Positions 44,631 to 52,974 of a DNA stretch of 64,000 nucleotides are shown here, in pieces. Made by a program: the position numbers and the translations under genes. The notes under the pieces were generated by a model. It saw only the letters and a list, made by a program, of their open reading frames with translations, did not search any database and had not been told where the DNA came from. Source of the DNA: Actinophytocola sp963825445. GTDB lineage: Bacteria; Actinomycetota; Actinomycetes; Mycobacteriales; Pseudonocardiaceae. The number at the start of each line of letters is the position of its first letter. Position 1 is the first letter of the stretch. The stretch covers positions 866,463-930,462 of the forward strand of contig CAWGTM010000020.1 in assembly GCA_963825445.1 (NCBI GenBank), in the 5' to 3' direction.

Positions 44631-45773
44631 ATGACCGAGGTAGCTCTGGACCTGGGCGAGATCACGCTGCGAGCCACGGTGACCGGTACCGGCCCGACGG
44701 TCCTGCTGCTGCACGCGGGCGGCGAACGACGCGGTGTCTGGGCACCCGTGGCGGAACGGATGCCCGCGCTGCGGACGGTGGCCGTGGATCTGCGCGGTCA
44801 CGGCGACAGCCCCGGCCAGGCACGGACTCTCCGGGAGTTCGCCGACGACGTACGCGCGCTGGTGGCCGGCGAGCCGGCGCCGGTCGTGGTGGTGGGCGCC
44901 TCCCTCGGCGGGCTCGCGGCCCTCGCCGCTCTCGCCGACCCGGCGGTCGCCCGCCGCGTGGCCGGTCTCGTGCTGGTGGACGTGGTCCCGGATCCCGACC
45001 CGGACCTGGCGCGCTCCTGGCTCGACGAACAGGGCCTCCGCGATCGCTACCCCGACATCGTGGAGGACGTCCTCGCGTCCGGCCCGGAGTTGCGCGTGAC
45101 GGCCGAGGCGCTGGAACTGCCCATCCTGCTCGTGCGTGGCGAACGGTCGCCGCTGGCCGTCGCGCACCCGCTCCCCACGGTCACCGTGCCGGGCGCCGGT
45201 CACCTCGTGGCCCGGGACGCCCCGGCGGAGCTGGCACGCATCGTGTCGGCGCAGGCCACGGTGTGGTCGTCGGTCGAGTTGCAGCGCACGCTCGGCGCCG
45301 AGCGGGTCGAGCACCCCGGTGGCACCCTGCTCGTGCACCTGCGTCGCGTCCACGCCCTGGCGGTCGACTGGAACGCCTCGCCGCGGACCCAACTGGCGGC
45401 GATCTGCCACGCGACGTACGGCACGGACGGCTTCCGCAACGCCCTCCTGCCGGTCACGGAACGGCAGCGCCTCCGGCACGTCATCGGGGCCGACGCCGAG
45501 GCGCTGGTCTACCTGTACGGTTCCTGCGACCGGGCGCGGACGTACCCGGAACTGGGCAGGAACCCGTTGCCCATGGTGGACCGGTTCACCGACGCGACGC
45601 GCACCCTCGACGGCGCCGACCTGCGTGACTTCGCCGTCCTGTCGATCGTCAACGAACTGGACGTGGCCCGCCACGCGCGGCTGCCGGGGATCAGGGACCT
45701 GGTCGCCGCGCTGGCGCCCTACGCGCCGGCGGAGGCGGCACGCGCCCTGGCCGACGACGCGCTCGCCGGCTAG
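44631..45773 (+). CDS. Alpha/beta hydrolase fused to a DUF6817-like domain
   Basis: 380 residues. Residues 1-215: alpha/beta hydrolase with LLLHAGGERRGVW (oxyanion loop), nucleophile elbow VVVGASLGGLAAL, acid region LLVRGERSPLAV and catalytic His in VPGAGHLVARDAPAELARI. Residues about 225-380 (LLVHLRRVHALAVDWNASPR, ICHATYGTDGFRNALLPVTE) resemble the DUF6817 HD-like helical domain, with conserved His and YGT. This fusion is unusual. The substrate is unknown; expression is probably derepressed by an effector of the adjacent TetR. Confidence 0.75.
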   Translation: MTEVALDLGEITLRATVTGTGPTVLLLHAGGERRGVWAPVAERMPALRTVAVDLRGHGDSPGQARTLREFADDVRALVAGEPAPVVVVGASLGGLAALAALADPAVARRVAGLVLVDVVPDPDPDLARSWLDEQGLRDRYPDIVEDVLASGPELRVTAEALELPILLVRGERSPLAVAHPLPTVTVPGAGHLVARDAPAELARIVSAQATVWSSVELQRTLGAERVEHPGGTLLVHLRRVHALAVDWNASPRTQLAAICHATYGTDGFRNALLPVTERQRLRHVIGADAEALVYLYGSCDRARTYPELGRNPLPMVDRFTDATRTLDGADLRDFAVLSIVNELDVARHARLPGIRDLVAALAPYAPAEAARALADDALAG

Positions 45774-46183
45774 GAATCCGACGCGCCCCGCAGCTCGGGG
45801 GTGATCTGCTGGCCCACCCGCTCGGCCAGCAGGGTCATCTCGTAGGCCACCACGCCGATGTCCGAGTTCGGCGCCGCCATGACGGCGAGGCAGGAGCCGT
45901 CCGAGATCGACATGAGGAACAGGAAGCCGCGGTCCATCTCGACCACCGTCTGCCTGACCTCGCCGGTCTCGAAGACTCTCGCCGCCCCCTGCGCGAGGCT
46001 GACCAGCCCCGAGGTCACCGCGGACAGCTGCTCGGCTCTGTCCTTCGGCATTCCCTGGGAACTGGCGATCAACAGACCGTCGGCCGACACGACCACGGCG
46101 TGTGCGACGCCGGGCACTTGGCGGACGAAATCGGTGATCAGCCACCCGAAGTTGCCAGGTCGCGATGCTGACTCGGTCGTCAC
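45770..46183 (-). CDS. Roadblock/LC7-domain protein (CvnB-like)
   Basis: 137 residues from a GTG with GAGGAG upstream. NFGWLITDFVRQVPGVAHAV, VVSADGLLIASSQGMPKDRA and the C-terminal IGVVAYEMTLLAERVGQQIT are those of the roadblock subunit of actinomycete conservons, which normally sit in the order sensor kinase - roadblock - DUF742 - small GTPase. None of the three partners is here, so this copy is an orphan and may act on a distant GTPase. Confidence 0.88.
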   Translation of the reverse strand: MTTESASRPGNFGWLITDFVRQVPGVAHAVVVSADGLLIASSQGMPKDRAEQLSAVTSGLVSLAQGAARVFETGEVRQTVVEMDRGFLFLMSISDGSCLAVMAAPNSDIGVVAYEMTLLAERVGQQITPELRGASDS

Positions 46184-46325
46184 TCGGGCTCCTCGTAGCC
46201 GTAGAGGGCGGCGGTGCCGGTGGAGCCTAGTTGGTCTCGGACTCGACGGCGCCCGGCTTCGGTGAGATCGACAGGCGGCCGGTCGGGCAAAGCGCGAGCC
46301 AAGCAGGGCAGGCGACCATGCCGCC

Positions 46326-46706
46326 ATGAGCGACCTCACCGTGTCCTCGCCCGACCTGACCGGCTTCGGCGACTTCTCCACGGCCGTCGGGGAGCAGGCG
46401 GCCGAGCTGAGCATCGGGCTTTCCGCCCTGCCGGTGCCCACGGGAACCAGCGGACAGCTCTCCGACGTGCTGGCGCTGTTCCTCGACGACCTCGCCGCGC
46501 TGATCGCCGAGCTGATCAACCTGGCGCTCGCCGTCTACCTCGAAGCCGCGAACGTCACCAAATGGGGCGTCGACATGGTCCTGGACTTCTTCGGTGGCCT
46601 GTCGGCGGGAGCATCGGGCATCAACGCCGCCGGCCTGACCGAGGAGCCGAACGACTGCGCCGGGTCCGACGAGGTGCTCGCCGGCAGCCAGCAGAGCCAG
46701 TACTGA
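46326..46706 (+). CDS. Small helical protein, unknown
   Basis: 126 residues, acidic, with a long helical central part (LSDVLALFLDDLAALIAELI, NLALAVYLEAANVTKWGVDM) and a polar tail (SDEVLAGSQQSQY). No signal peptide. Length and helix-rich pattern recall WXG100/PE-type small exported proteins, but no WXG motif is present and no ESX genes are near. Function unknown. Confidence 0.55.
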   Translation: MSDLTVSSPDLTGFGDFSTAVGEQAAELSIGLSALPVPTGTSGQLSDVLALFLDDLAALIAELINLALAVYLEAANVTKWGVDMVLDFFGGLSAGASGINAAGLTEEPNDCAGSDEVLAGSQQSQY

Positions 46707-46713
46707 CCCCTGG

Positions 46714-47130
46714 TTACGAGTTCAGCCGCTCGACATACGCCACGGCGTCCGGGATCTCGGATCCGAGCCGCCCGGCCCAGGCCGAGTCCGACAGCGGATA
46801 GTGGTTCACGAGGATCAGGGTCTCGTCGGTGTTGGCGATGTCCCGGTAGGCCTCGTCGACGGCGGCGAGGATCCGAGCGGCCATCGTGCTCTTGATCTTG
46901 AGATCGGCGAGTTCGGGAGCCTCGAGGAAGCACACGGGCTTGACCGGCTCGGCGTCGACGCGGCCGTCCAGGGCGACGGTGCCGGGGGGATACTCGCGCA
47001 GGAAGATCCGGGTGTCGGCGAACGCCGAGGACTCGAAGGCCTCGTCGATCGCCGCGGTGATCTCTCGCATCATCTTCTGCTTGGCGTCGGGTCGGACGCC
47101 GGTGGGCGCCTCGATGAAGAACGTGGGCAT
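46714..47130 (-). CDS. Tandem tautomerase (4-OT/MIF fold) protein
   Basis: 138 residues. It starts MPTFFIEAPTGV, so the processed N-terminus is the catalytic proline of the tautomerase superfamily. A second copy of the fold begins at about residue 65 (VCFLEAPELADLKIKSTMAA), making a fused dimer. Such enzymes isomerise enols or dehalogenate small acids. It lies 28 bp downstream of a RidA protein on the same strand, and the two are probably one operon. Confidence 0.8.
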   Translation of the reverse strand: MPTFFIEAPTGVRPDAKQKMMREITAAIDEAFESSAFADTRIFLREYPPGTVALDGRVDAEPVKPVCFLEAPELADLKIKSTMAARILAAVDEAYRDIANTDETLILVNHYPLSDSAWAGRLGSEIPDAVAYVERLNS

Positions 47131-47158
47131 CGCTGAACCTTTCTGTTGTGTTGGTGGA

Positions 47159-47548
47159 TCAGTCCATCGCGGTGGCCTCGAGTGCCACGAGCAGCTGGGG
47201 ACTCACCAGCCGCGCGACGCCGAGCACGGTGGTGGCGAAGCGCTCGCCCGCGAACCGCTCGGTCAGCACCGGGAAGTGCCGCAGCAGGGTGTCGACGTCG
47301 GTGGTGTGGACGTTGAGCCGGACCACGTTGGCGAGGGTCATCCCGGCGCCGGCGAGCACCTCTTCGAGGTTGTCGAGCGCGACTCCGAGTTGGGCGGCCA
47401 TGTCACCCGGATGCAGTGCGTCGCCGTTGGCGTCGACCGCGTCCTGCCCGCCGCACAGGAGTTCCCGGCGGCGCCCCTCGATCAGCTGCGCCTGGTCGAA
47501 CCCCAGCGGCACCGACCACGACCACGGGTTGACGGCTGTACGCTCCAT
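47159..47548 (-). CDS. RidA/YjgF-family enamine deaminase
   Basis: 129 residues, start at 47548 after AAAGGAC. The family pattern is kept: GGQDAVDANGDALHPGDMAA, LDNLEEVLAGAGMTLANVVR, and the C-terminal VARLVSPQLLVALEATAM. The usual catalytic arginine-containing CXE..A motif (typically R-P-.-E) is replaced by SPQLLVALEA, so deaminase activity is uncertain and it may belong to the Rid4-7 groups. It is divergent from an HxlR-like regulator. Confidence 0.75.
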   Translation of the reverse strand: MERTAVNPWSWSVPLGFDQAQLIEGRRRELLCGGQDAVDANGDALHPGDMAAQLGVALDNLEEVLAGAGMTLANVVRLNVHTTDVDTLLRHFPVLTERFAGERFATTVLGVARLVSPQLLVALEATAMD

Positions 47549-47567
47549 CGGTGTCCTTTCTTTTGGG

Positions 47568-47579
47568 AAGTAGCTACTT
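47568..47579. promoter_or_regulatory. Perfect palindrome between ridA-like and HxlR-like genes
   Basis: AAGTAGCTACTT is a perfect 12-bp palindrome, 20 bp upstream of the RidA start and 49 bp upstream of the divergent regulator. It is a likely binding site of that regulator, controlling the RidA/tautomerase operon. Confidence 0.65.
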
Positions 47580-47627
47580 TCTAACAGCAACTATGCAGGG
47601 TGTCAACGGCAAGCTGGCGTAGGTACG

Positions 47628-48290
47628 ATGGAAACCATGGCGACCAACCGCCGATACGGCGAAGGGTGCGCGATCGCGACCGCGCTCGACCACGTGGGCG
47701 AACGGTGGGCGCTGCTGATCGTGCGCGAACTGCTCCTGGGGCCGAAACGGTTCACCGACCTGCAGGACGGGCTGCCCGGCGCGGGCTCCAAGGTGCTGAC
47801 CCAGCGGCTGCGGGAGTTGGACGGCGCCGGCGTCGTGCGGCGCCGCACCCTGCCTCCGCCGGCCAGCTCACAGGTCTACGAGCTGACCGAGTGGGGCGCG
47901 AGGCTGGACGCCGTGGTCGTCGCGCTGGGGCGTTGGGGCGGCGACGCGCCGGAACCACCCTCGGGGCGCGTGGGTGCCGACTCGGTCATGATCAGGCTGC
48001 GGAGCTTCTTCCGTCCGCAGCCGGACCGGCCGTGGAGCGCCACCTACGAAGTGCGTCTCGGCCGGTACCGCTTCACCGCCCGGGTCGTCGACGGTCACCT
48101 CGCCGAGCTGAGCCGGGGCGAGTCGCACGATCGGCCCGACGCGATCATCGACACCGACCCCGACACGTTGGACCACGTCATCGGCCAGGACGGGGCGCTC
48201 ACCGCGGCCATCCGCGACGGGCGACTCACCGTCACGGGCGACGACCAGGCCGGGCGCCGACTGTTCGACGCGGTACTCATCGCGGGCTAG
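47628..48290 (+). CDS. HxlR-type regulator with C-terminal SCP2-like domain
   Basis: 220 residues (ATG 47628; ATG 47637 also possible). Residues about 8-100: HxlR winged helix (CAIATALDHVGERWALLIVR, GAGSKVLTQRLRELDGAGVV). Residues about 115-220: an SCP2/alkyl-sulfatase-dimerisation-like domain (DAIIDTDPDTLDHVIGQDGA, GRLTVTGDDQAGRRLFDAVL) that may bind a lipophilic ligand. The two-domain form is common in actinomycetes. Confidence 0.85.
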   Translation: METMATNRRYGEGCAIATALDHVGERWALLIVRELLLGPKRFTDLQDGLPGAGSKVLTQRLRELDGAGVVRRRTLPPPASSQVYELTEWGARLDAVVVALGRWGGDAPEPPSGRVGADSVMIRLRSFFRPQPDRPWSATYEVRLGRYRFTARVVDGHLAELSRGESHDRPDAIIDTDPDTLDHVIGQDGALTAAIRDGRLTVTGDDQAGRRLFDAVLIAG

Positions 48291-48350
48291 GTGGGCTCGA
48301 CGGCGCGATCCCGCCAGCGCGCCGCGCCGCGACGGTGCACTGTGGACGGC

Positions 48351-48785
48351 ATGACCACCTCATCGACGACAGAAGCGTTGGCGGTACTGAAAAGTATGTA
48401 CGCGGCGGAGGTGGAGTACCTGGCCGCGGGCGGTGCGGGCCAGGCGTCGTTCGCGACGCTCGCGCCCTTCTTCGCTCCCGACGTGGTGCTCCACCAGGCC
48501 GATGCCCTGCCCTACGGCGGAACCTGGCGCGGTCACGACGGCCTGGAGCGGTTCTTCGTCGAGATGAGCCGCACGTGGGACGTCTTCGAGATGACCGAAC
48601 AGGATTTCCTGGCCGACACCAGCCCGCTGGTCGTGTTGACCCACGTCCGCGCCCGCGCCCGGAGTACCGGCCGCGAACTGCGGTTCCCCATCCTGCAGAC
48701 GATCCGCGTGGCGGACGGCCGCATCACCGAGGTGCGGCCGTTCTACTGGGACACGGCCGCGGTCGCACACGCCTGCGGTGTCTAG
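48351..48785 (+). CDS. SnoaL/NTF2-like protein
   Basis: 144 residues with the cone-shaped NTF2 fold pattern: MYAAEVEYL, APFFAPDVVLHQADALPYGG, TWRGHDGLERFFVEMSRTWD and a C-terminal DGRITEVRPFYWDTAAV. The family includes polyketide cyclases, isomerases and dehydratases. Overlaps the convergent cupin gene by 4 bp. Confidence 0.8.
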   Translation: MTTSSTTEALAVLKSMYAAEVEYLAAGGAGQASFATLAPFFAPDVVLHQADALPYGGTWRGHDGLERFFVEMSRTWDVFEMTEQDFLADTSPLVVLTHVRARARSTGRELRFPILQTIRVADGRITEVRPFYWDTAAVAHACGV

Positions 48786-49270
48786 CTCCGGGTCAGCCCT
48801 GTGATCAGGTCGGCTCGGTGCGGCCAGCGTCGGATGAGGTCGGCCGCGTCCCCGGGATCGAAGTCGCTGGGCACGAACCCGGGAGCCATGGTGTTGCCGT
48901 AGACCCCGTACTCCCCGCCCGGCCGCAGACGTGCACCCATCCACGTGTCCCTCGGGACCGTGACCTGCACGCGTTGCCCGCCGAGCACGTCGGCGCCGAG
49001 AACAATCAGCTCATCGTGACCGTCCGGGTGGAGCAGGAGCAGTTCGATCGCGTCGCCGAGGTAGAAATGCCAGATCTCGTCGGTCGGCAGCCGGTGCATG
49101 TCCGAGAACGAGCCCGGTTCGGCCGTGAACATGGCCACCATGGCGGTACACAGCGGCTTCCCGTCGGCACCCCGGCCCACCGACTCGTAGGTCGGCGTGA
49201 ACAGCACATCCTCCTGCGGCAGCTTCGTCATCTGCCACAACTGCCGCAGTTCCTCAGCACTCGGTCGCAT
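48782..49270 (-). CDS. Cupin-fold DUF985 protein
   Basis: 162 residues from the ATG at 49270. ADGKPLCTAMVAMFTAEPG, MHRLPTDEIWHFYLGDAIEL, and GARLRPGGEYGVYGNTMAPG are diagnostic of DUF985/Cupin_5. The conserved His and Glu suggest a sugar or metal site; function unproven. Confidence 0.85.
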   Translation of the reverse strand: MRPSAEELRQLWQMTKLPQEDVLFTPTYESVGRGADGKPLCTAMVAMFTAEPGSFSDMHRLPTDEIWHFYLGDAIELLLLHPDGHDELIVLGADVLGGQRVQVTVPRDTWMGARLRPGGEYGVYGNTMAPGFVPSDFDPGDAADLIRRWPHRADLITGLTRS

Positions 49271-49367
49271 GCTGACCACCCTTCCTGAGCCGTGACGGGT
49301 CGGTTTCGTTGCGTGACCGGGTTCTCGTAGAGTGAGTCGGCGGAACGGTTCCGGGGGAGGACGTGGG

Positions 49368-50195
49368 ATGAACGAGGTCGCCGGCCGGGTGCCGGTGGGA
49401 GTGGATCCCCACCAGGCGAGTATCGCGCGGGTCTACGACGCGATGCTCAACGGCAAGGACAACTACGAGATCGACCGCTCGGTCAAGCGGGAGTTGCTGA
49501 AGGTCGCCCCGGAGTTGGAGACCATCGCCCGGGACAACCGCGAGTGGCTGATCCGGGTGACCCGGTTCTTCGTCGGCACCGTCGGGCTGGAACAGATCAT
49601 CGACTGCGGGTCCGGTCTGCCGGCCGCGGAGAACACCCACGAGGCCGCCGCGCGGCTCAACCCCCACACCAAGGTCGTCTACATCGACAACGATCCGGTG
49701 GTCGCGGCACACGGCCGGGCGCTGCTCGACGAGGGCACGAACGGCTTCTTCGCCGCCGCCGACCTCGCCCGCCCCGACGAGGTCCTCACCCACGAGACCG
49801 TCGTGGACCACATCGACCTGTCCGCGCCGACCGGGCTGATGCAGGTCTCCACGTTGCACCACGTGGCCGACGAACTCGACCCGGCCGCGATCATGCGCGC
49901 CTACATCGACCAGTTGCCCTCGGGCAGCTATGTCGCGATCACCCATTTCTTCGACCCGCGCGACAACGGCCCGCTGTCCGACCTGGCGATGCGGCTGCAG
50001 AGCATCATGGTGAACGGACCGATGGGCTCGGGCTATTTCCGTTCCCGCGACGAGATCGAGGCAATGTTCGACGGACTCGAATTCGTCGAACCGGGCCTGA
50101 CGCTACTGCCCGACTGGTGGCCGGACGGCCCGCGCGGCAAGGACCTCCTGGACGTCCAGCAGCTCATCCTCGGCGGCGTCGCCCGTAAGCCGTAG
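49368..50195 (+). CDS. SAM-dependent methyltransferase, Methyltransf_19 (DUF574) family
   Basis: 275 residues, RBS GGGGGAGG. The family is clear from SIARVYDAMLNGKDNYEIDR, LEQIIDCGSGLPAAENTHEA and VVYIDNDPVVAAHGRALL. These are actinomycete-specific, often in many copies, and their substrates are unknown; one member group is linked to developmental control. No partner genes are adjacent. Confidence 0.88.
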   Translation: MNEVAGRVPVGVDPHQASIARVYDAMLNGKDNYEIDRSVKRELLKVAPELETIARDNREWLIRVTRFFVGTVGLEQIIDCGSGLPAAENTHEAAARLNPHTKVVYIDNDPVVAAHGRALLDEGTNGFFAAADLARPDEVLTHETVVDHIDLSAPTGLMQVSTLHHVADELDPAAIMRAYIDQLPSGSYVAITHFFDPRDNGPLSDLAMRLQSIMVNGPMGSGYFRSRDEIEAMFDGLEFVEPGLTLLPDWWPDGPRGKDLLDVQQLILGGVARKP

Positions 50196-50293
50196 CACCG
50201 ATTTGTGGGTTGTTCGACCGTCACCGAAGCGCCGTGTTCCTTGGTACAAAGTCACGGCGAAGCGACTGAACAGCCGAAGAATCGGGGTCAGCA

Positions 50294-50461
50294 GTGAGCA
50301 GGAAACAGAGCGTCGGACGAATTGCCGTGGGTCTGATGGCGGGACTCGCGATCGTACTGGGGTCAGCGTCGACAGCAATGGCCGACAAGGACCCCTGCAC
50401 CGAAAAATGCGACAACCCCGGCAACAGCGTCGGCGACGCCGGGTCGGTCCCGGCGCCCTAG
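50294..50461 (+). CDS. Small secreted two-cysteine peptide
   Basis: 55 residues from GTG at 50294. A signal peptide (GRIAVGLMAGLAIVLGSAST) ends with AMA, leaving a mature 25-residue acidic peptide DKDPCTEKCDNPGNSVGDAG... with a CTEKC pair that may form a disulfide. It resembles small exported actinomycete peptides; no function is known. The short frame and rare codons around it are consistent with a real but minor gene. Confidence 0.6.
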   Translation: MSRKQSVGRIAVGLMAGLAIVLGSASTAMADKDPCTEKCDNPGNSVGDAGSVPAP

Positions 50462-50505
50462 TCCCGTCGGAGGTGACGGAGGTCGAGCGAGCGGACCTCC
50501 GTGAC

Positions 50506-50835
50506 TCAGCGGCGAATGCGGAGCGGGCGGGCGTAGGCGCACAACACGATGCCGTCGAGACGGGATTCCGCCATACGTAGCGTCGTGAGCTGGCTGGCGG
50601 TGAGTGGCGCGGGTTCGAGCGTCTGGCAGAGCTGGAGCCGCCCCGAGACGTGCCGGCCGTGCCGGCCGGGCCGGTAGGTCATCACGTGGGCGCCGAGGGC
50701 GTGTTCGACCTCGGCGCGGATCGTGGCGGTCGTGCCGTGCGGTACGGCCAGCTCGGCCAGGTCGAGTCGAGCGACCAAGGCAGGCGGCAGCGTGTTCAGC
50801 CAGGGGATGGCCGCCACGAGCCGCGGCCAGCTCAT
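50506..50835 (-). CDS. Hypothetical 109-residue protein
   Basis: A frame with good actinomycete codon bias (SWPRLVAAIPWLNTLPPALV, ALGAHVMTYRPGRHGRHVSG), no signal or membrane segment. Arg/His-rich middle. Its ATG at 50835 lies directly at the edge of an 11-bp tandem repeat. No family recognised. Confidence 0.45.
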   Translation of the reverse strand: MSWPRLVAAIPWLNTLPPALVARLDLAELAVPHGTTATIRAEVEHALGAHVMTYRPGRHGRHVSGRLQLCQTLEPAPLTASQLTTLRMAESRLDGIVLCAYARPLRIRR

Positions 50836-50876
50836 GACCGGCTCACGACCGACTCACGACCGACTCACGACTCAGC
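50836..50876. repeat. 11-bp tandem repeat over the msrB stop codon
   Basis: Three near-identical 11-bp units; on the minus strand CGTGAGTCGGT, CGTGAGTCGGT and CGTGAGCCGGT. The stop codon of msrB (50865-50867) lies inside the array, so slippage would move or duplicate the stop. A similar CGTGAGT-based array lies at 54.87 kb. Confidence 0.7.
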
Positions 50877-51290
50877 GGGAACCAGCTTCAGCGAGATCGA
50901 GTTGATGCAGTAGCGCTGGTCGGTGGGGTTGTCGTAGCCCTCGCCCTCGAAGACGTGGCCCAGGTGGCTGTGGCAGGTGGCGCAGACGACCTCCACGCGG
51001 AGCATGCCCAGGCTGCGGTCCTCGTTCAGGATCACCGCGTCGGTGGACGACGGATCGAAAAAGCTGGGCCAACCACAATGGCTGTCGAACTTGGTGTCCG
51101 ACCTGAAGAGTTCCGCGCCGCACGCCCGGCACTCGTAGACGCCGGTGGTCTTGGTGTCGGTGTACTCGCCGGTCCAGGGCCGCTCGGTGCCGGCCTGGCG
51201 CAGCACCGCGAACTCCTGGGGCGTCAGCTGCTCGCGCCACTCCTGGTCCGACTTGACGACCTTCGGGGTGGCTGTCACATCCGGTTCCAT
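50865..51290 (-). CDS. msrB: Peptide-methionine (R)-S-oxide reductase
   Basis: 141 residues. Two zinc CxxC pairs (ECRACGAEL, VCATCHSHLGH) and the active-site cysteine in QRYCINSISLKL identify MsrB, which repairs oxidised methionine in the cytoplasm. GTERPWTGEYTDTKTTGVY and SHCGWPSFF are further family marks. Followed 16 bp upstream on the same strand by a small membrane protein. Confidence 0.95.
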   Translation of the reverse strand: MEPDVTATPKVVKSDQEWREQLTPQEFAVLRQAGTERPWTGEYTDTKTTGVYECRACGAELFRSDTKFDSHCGWPSFFDPSSTDAVILNEDRSLGMLRVEVVCATCHSHLGHVFEGEGYDNPTDQRYCINSISLKLVPAES

Positions 51291-51306
51291 ACCCCCAGGT
51301 TAACCC

Positions 51307-51630
51307 TCAGGCGCCGAACAGGGTGGTGACCGCGAACACCACGGCGTCCCACACGGCGACCGTGACACCGAGCATGATCAACACCACGAGGATGACGGCC
51401 ATGAGCTTGCGGTGCCCGCCGAGCCGGTTGGCCGAGTCGGCGAAGTCACCGACGCCGGAGATGTAGCCCTCGACCGTGTAGCCCGGCTGCACCCGCTGGA
51501 TCCGGCCCAGGTGCTCGGCGAACTTCTTGGCCTCCGGATCCTCGGGGTCCAGACCCACCAGTTCGTCGTCGAAAAGGTTCGACTCATCCTCCGGACCCGG
51601 GGTGGATCCCGGGGTGGATGAAATCGCCAT
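51307..51630 (-). CDS. Small single-span membrane protein
   Basis: 107 residues from the ATG at 51630: an acidic N-terminal half (PGPEDESNLFDDELVGLDPE) and one C-terminal membrane helix (LMAVILVVLIMLGVTVAVWD). Lies between hisS and msrB on the same strand; no known family. Confidence 0.65.
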   Translation of the reverse strand: MAISSTPGSTPGPEDESNLFDDELVGLDPEDPEAKKFAEHLGRIQRVQPGYTVEGYISGVGDFADSANRLGGHRKLMAVILVVLIMLGVTVAVWDAVVFAVTTLFGA

Positions 51631-51644
51631 GGCCTTACGGTAGC

Positions 51645-52908
51645 TCAGCGTTGCGTGCCGAGCTGCCGTTCCTCCTGCACGCCGTCGGCCCGCAGGTGCA
51701 CGAACGACGTGTAGCCCCACTCCTCCAACCGGCCGAGCTGCGCGCCGAACTTGCCGCTGCGCCGCACGGGCGACACCGGCCGGTCGCCGGTCCGCAGCTC
51801 ACGCGCGACCGCCAGCACCCGCGTGGCCGCCACGTCCGCCTCGAACAGGACGGCCACCCGCTCCCCGGTCGGCGCGGACGCCAGCAGGTCGGCGATGCGT
51901 TCGAAGCCGATGGAGAACCCGCACGCCGGCACGTCGGTGCCCAGCGACCGGCCGATCAGCTCGTCGTAGCGGCCGCCGCCGGCCACCGAGCCGCTCGACG
52001 ACGGGTGGGTCACCTCGAAGATCTGCCCGGTGTAGTAACCCATGCCACGCACGAGCGTCGGGTCGAACACCCACGTGAGGTCCGGCAGCGCGGCCAGCGC
52101 GTCGACCGTGGTGGTGAGGTCGGCGAGCACGTCGTCGCCCAGGTTGGGCAGCGCGGCGGTCAGCCGGTCGGCGAGCTTCGCGCCCTCGACGTCGACGAGT
52201 CCCTCGATCGCGGCGGTCACCCCGTCGACCTGCTCGGCCGACAATCCGACGCGCTCGGCCAGCTCGGTGCGCACCCCGGCCCAGCCGATCTTGTCGAGCT
52301 TGTCGAGGGTGATGAACAGGCTGTCGCGCCCCTGTTCCGGCACGCCCGCGTGCTCCGCGAGCGCGGACAGGAACCGCCGGTCGGACACCCGCACGGTCGT
52401 GCCGGACAGCCCGGCGGCCGCGAGTGCCTGTGCGGTGGCCTCGATCAGCTCGGTCTCGGCCAGCACGCTCGCCTCGCCCAGCAGGTCGATGTCGCACTGG
52501 TAGAACTGCCGGTAGCGGCCCTTCTGCGGGCGTTCGGCCCGCCACACGGGACCGATCTGGAACGAGCGGAACGGCTGGCGGGAGGCGCGCCCGGTTGTTG
52601 CCGTAGAAGCGGGTGAGCGGCACCGTCAGGTCGAAGCGCAGACCCAGGTCGACCAGCTCGGAGAGCGTGGTGTCCGCCGCGACCTGCTCGTCGAGACCAC
52701 GGCGCAGCACCCGGTAGATGAGCTTCTCGTTCTCGCCGCCCTGACCGCCCTGCAGCCGCTCGATGTTCTCCAGCGCCGGCGTCTCGATGCGCTGGTAGCC
52801 GTAGCGGTGGTAGACCTCGGTGATCCGGGCCAGCACATGGTCGCGCACGGCGACGGTGGCGGGCATCAGGTCACGGGTTCCCCTGGCGGGGTTGAGGTCC
52901 ATCTTCAC
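51645..52908 (-). CDS. hisS: Histidyl-tRNA synthetase (variant lineage), one frameshift
   Basis: Read from GTG 52908 (or ATG 52902) it starts MDLNPARGTRDLMPATVAVR (motif 1 region), then RFDLTVPLTRFYGNNRARLP (motif 2), then after one extra base near 52588 continues WRAERPQKGRYRQFYQCDID. LVRGMGYYTGQIFEV and GGGRYDELIGRSLGTDVPAC (HisA/HisB motifs) follow. About 420 residues when joined. The sequence is unlike the usual actinobacterial HisS and resembles a second lineage, so the cell may have another copy. The frameshift is a single inserted C in CTCCCGC(C)AGCCG; a sequence error is likely if it is the only hisS. Confidence 0.8.
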
Positions 52909-52974
52909 CGGCGTAACGGTACCGGGGGCCGTGTTGTCCGGGCGCTCGCATTACCGCCGCCGTAGGCTGACCCG

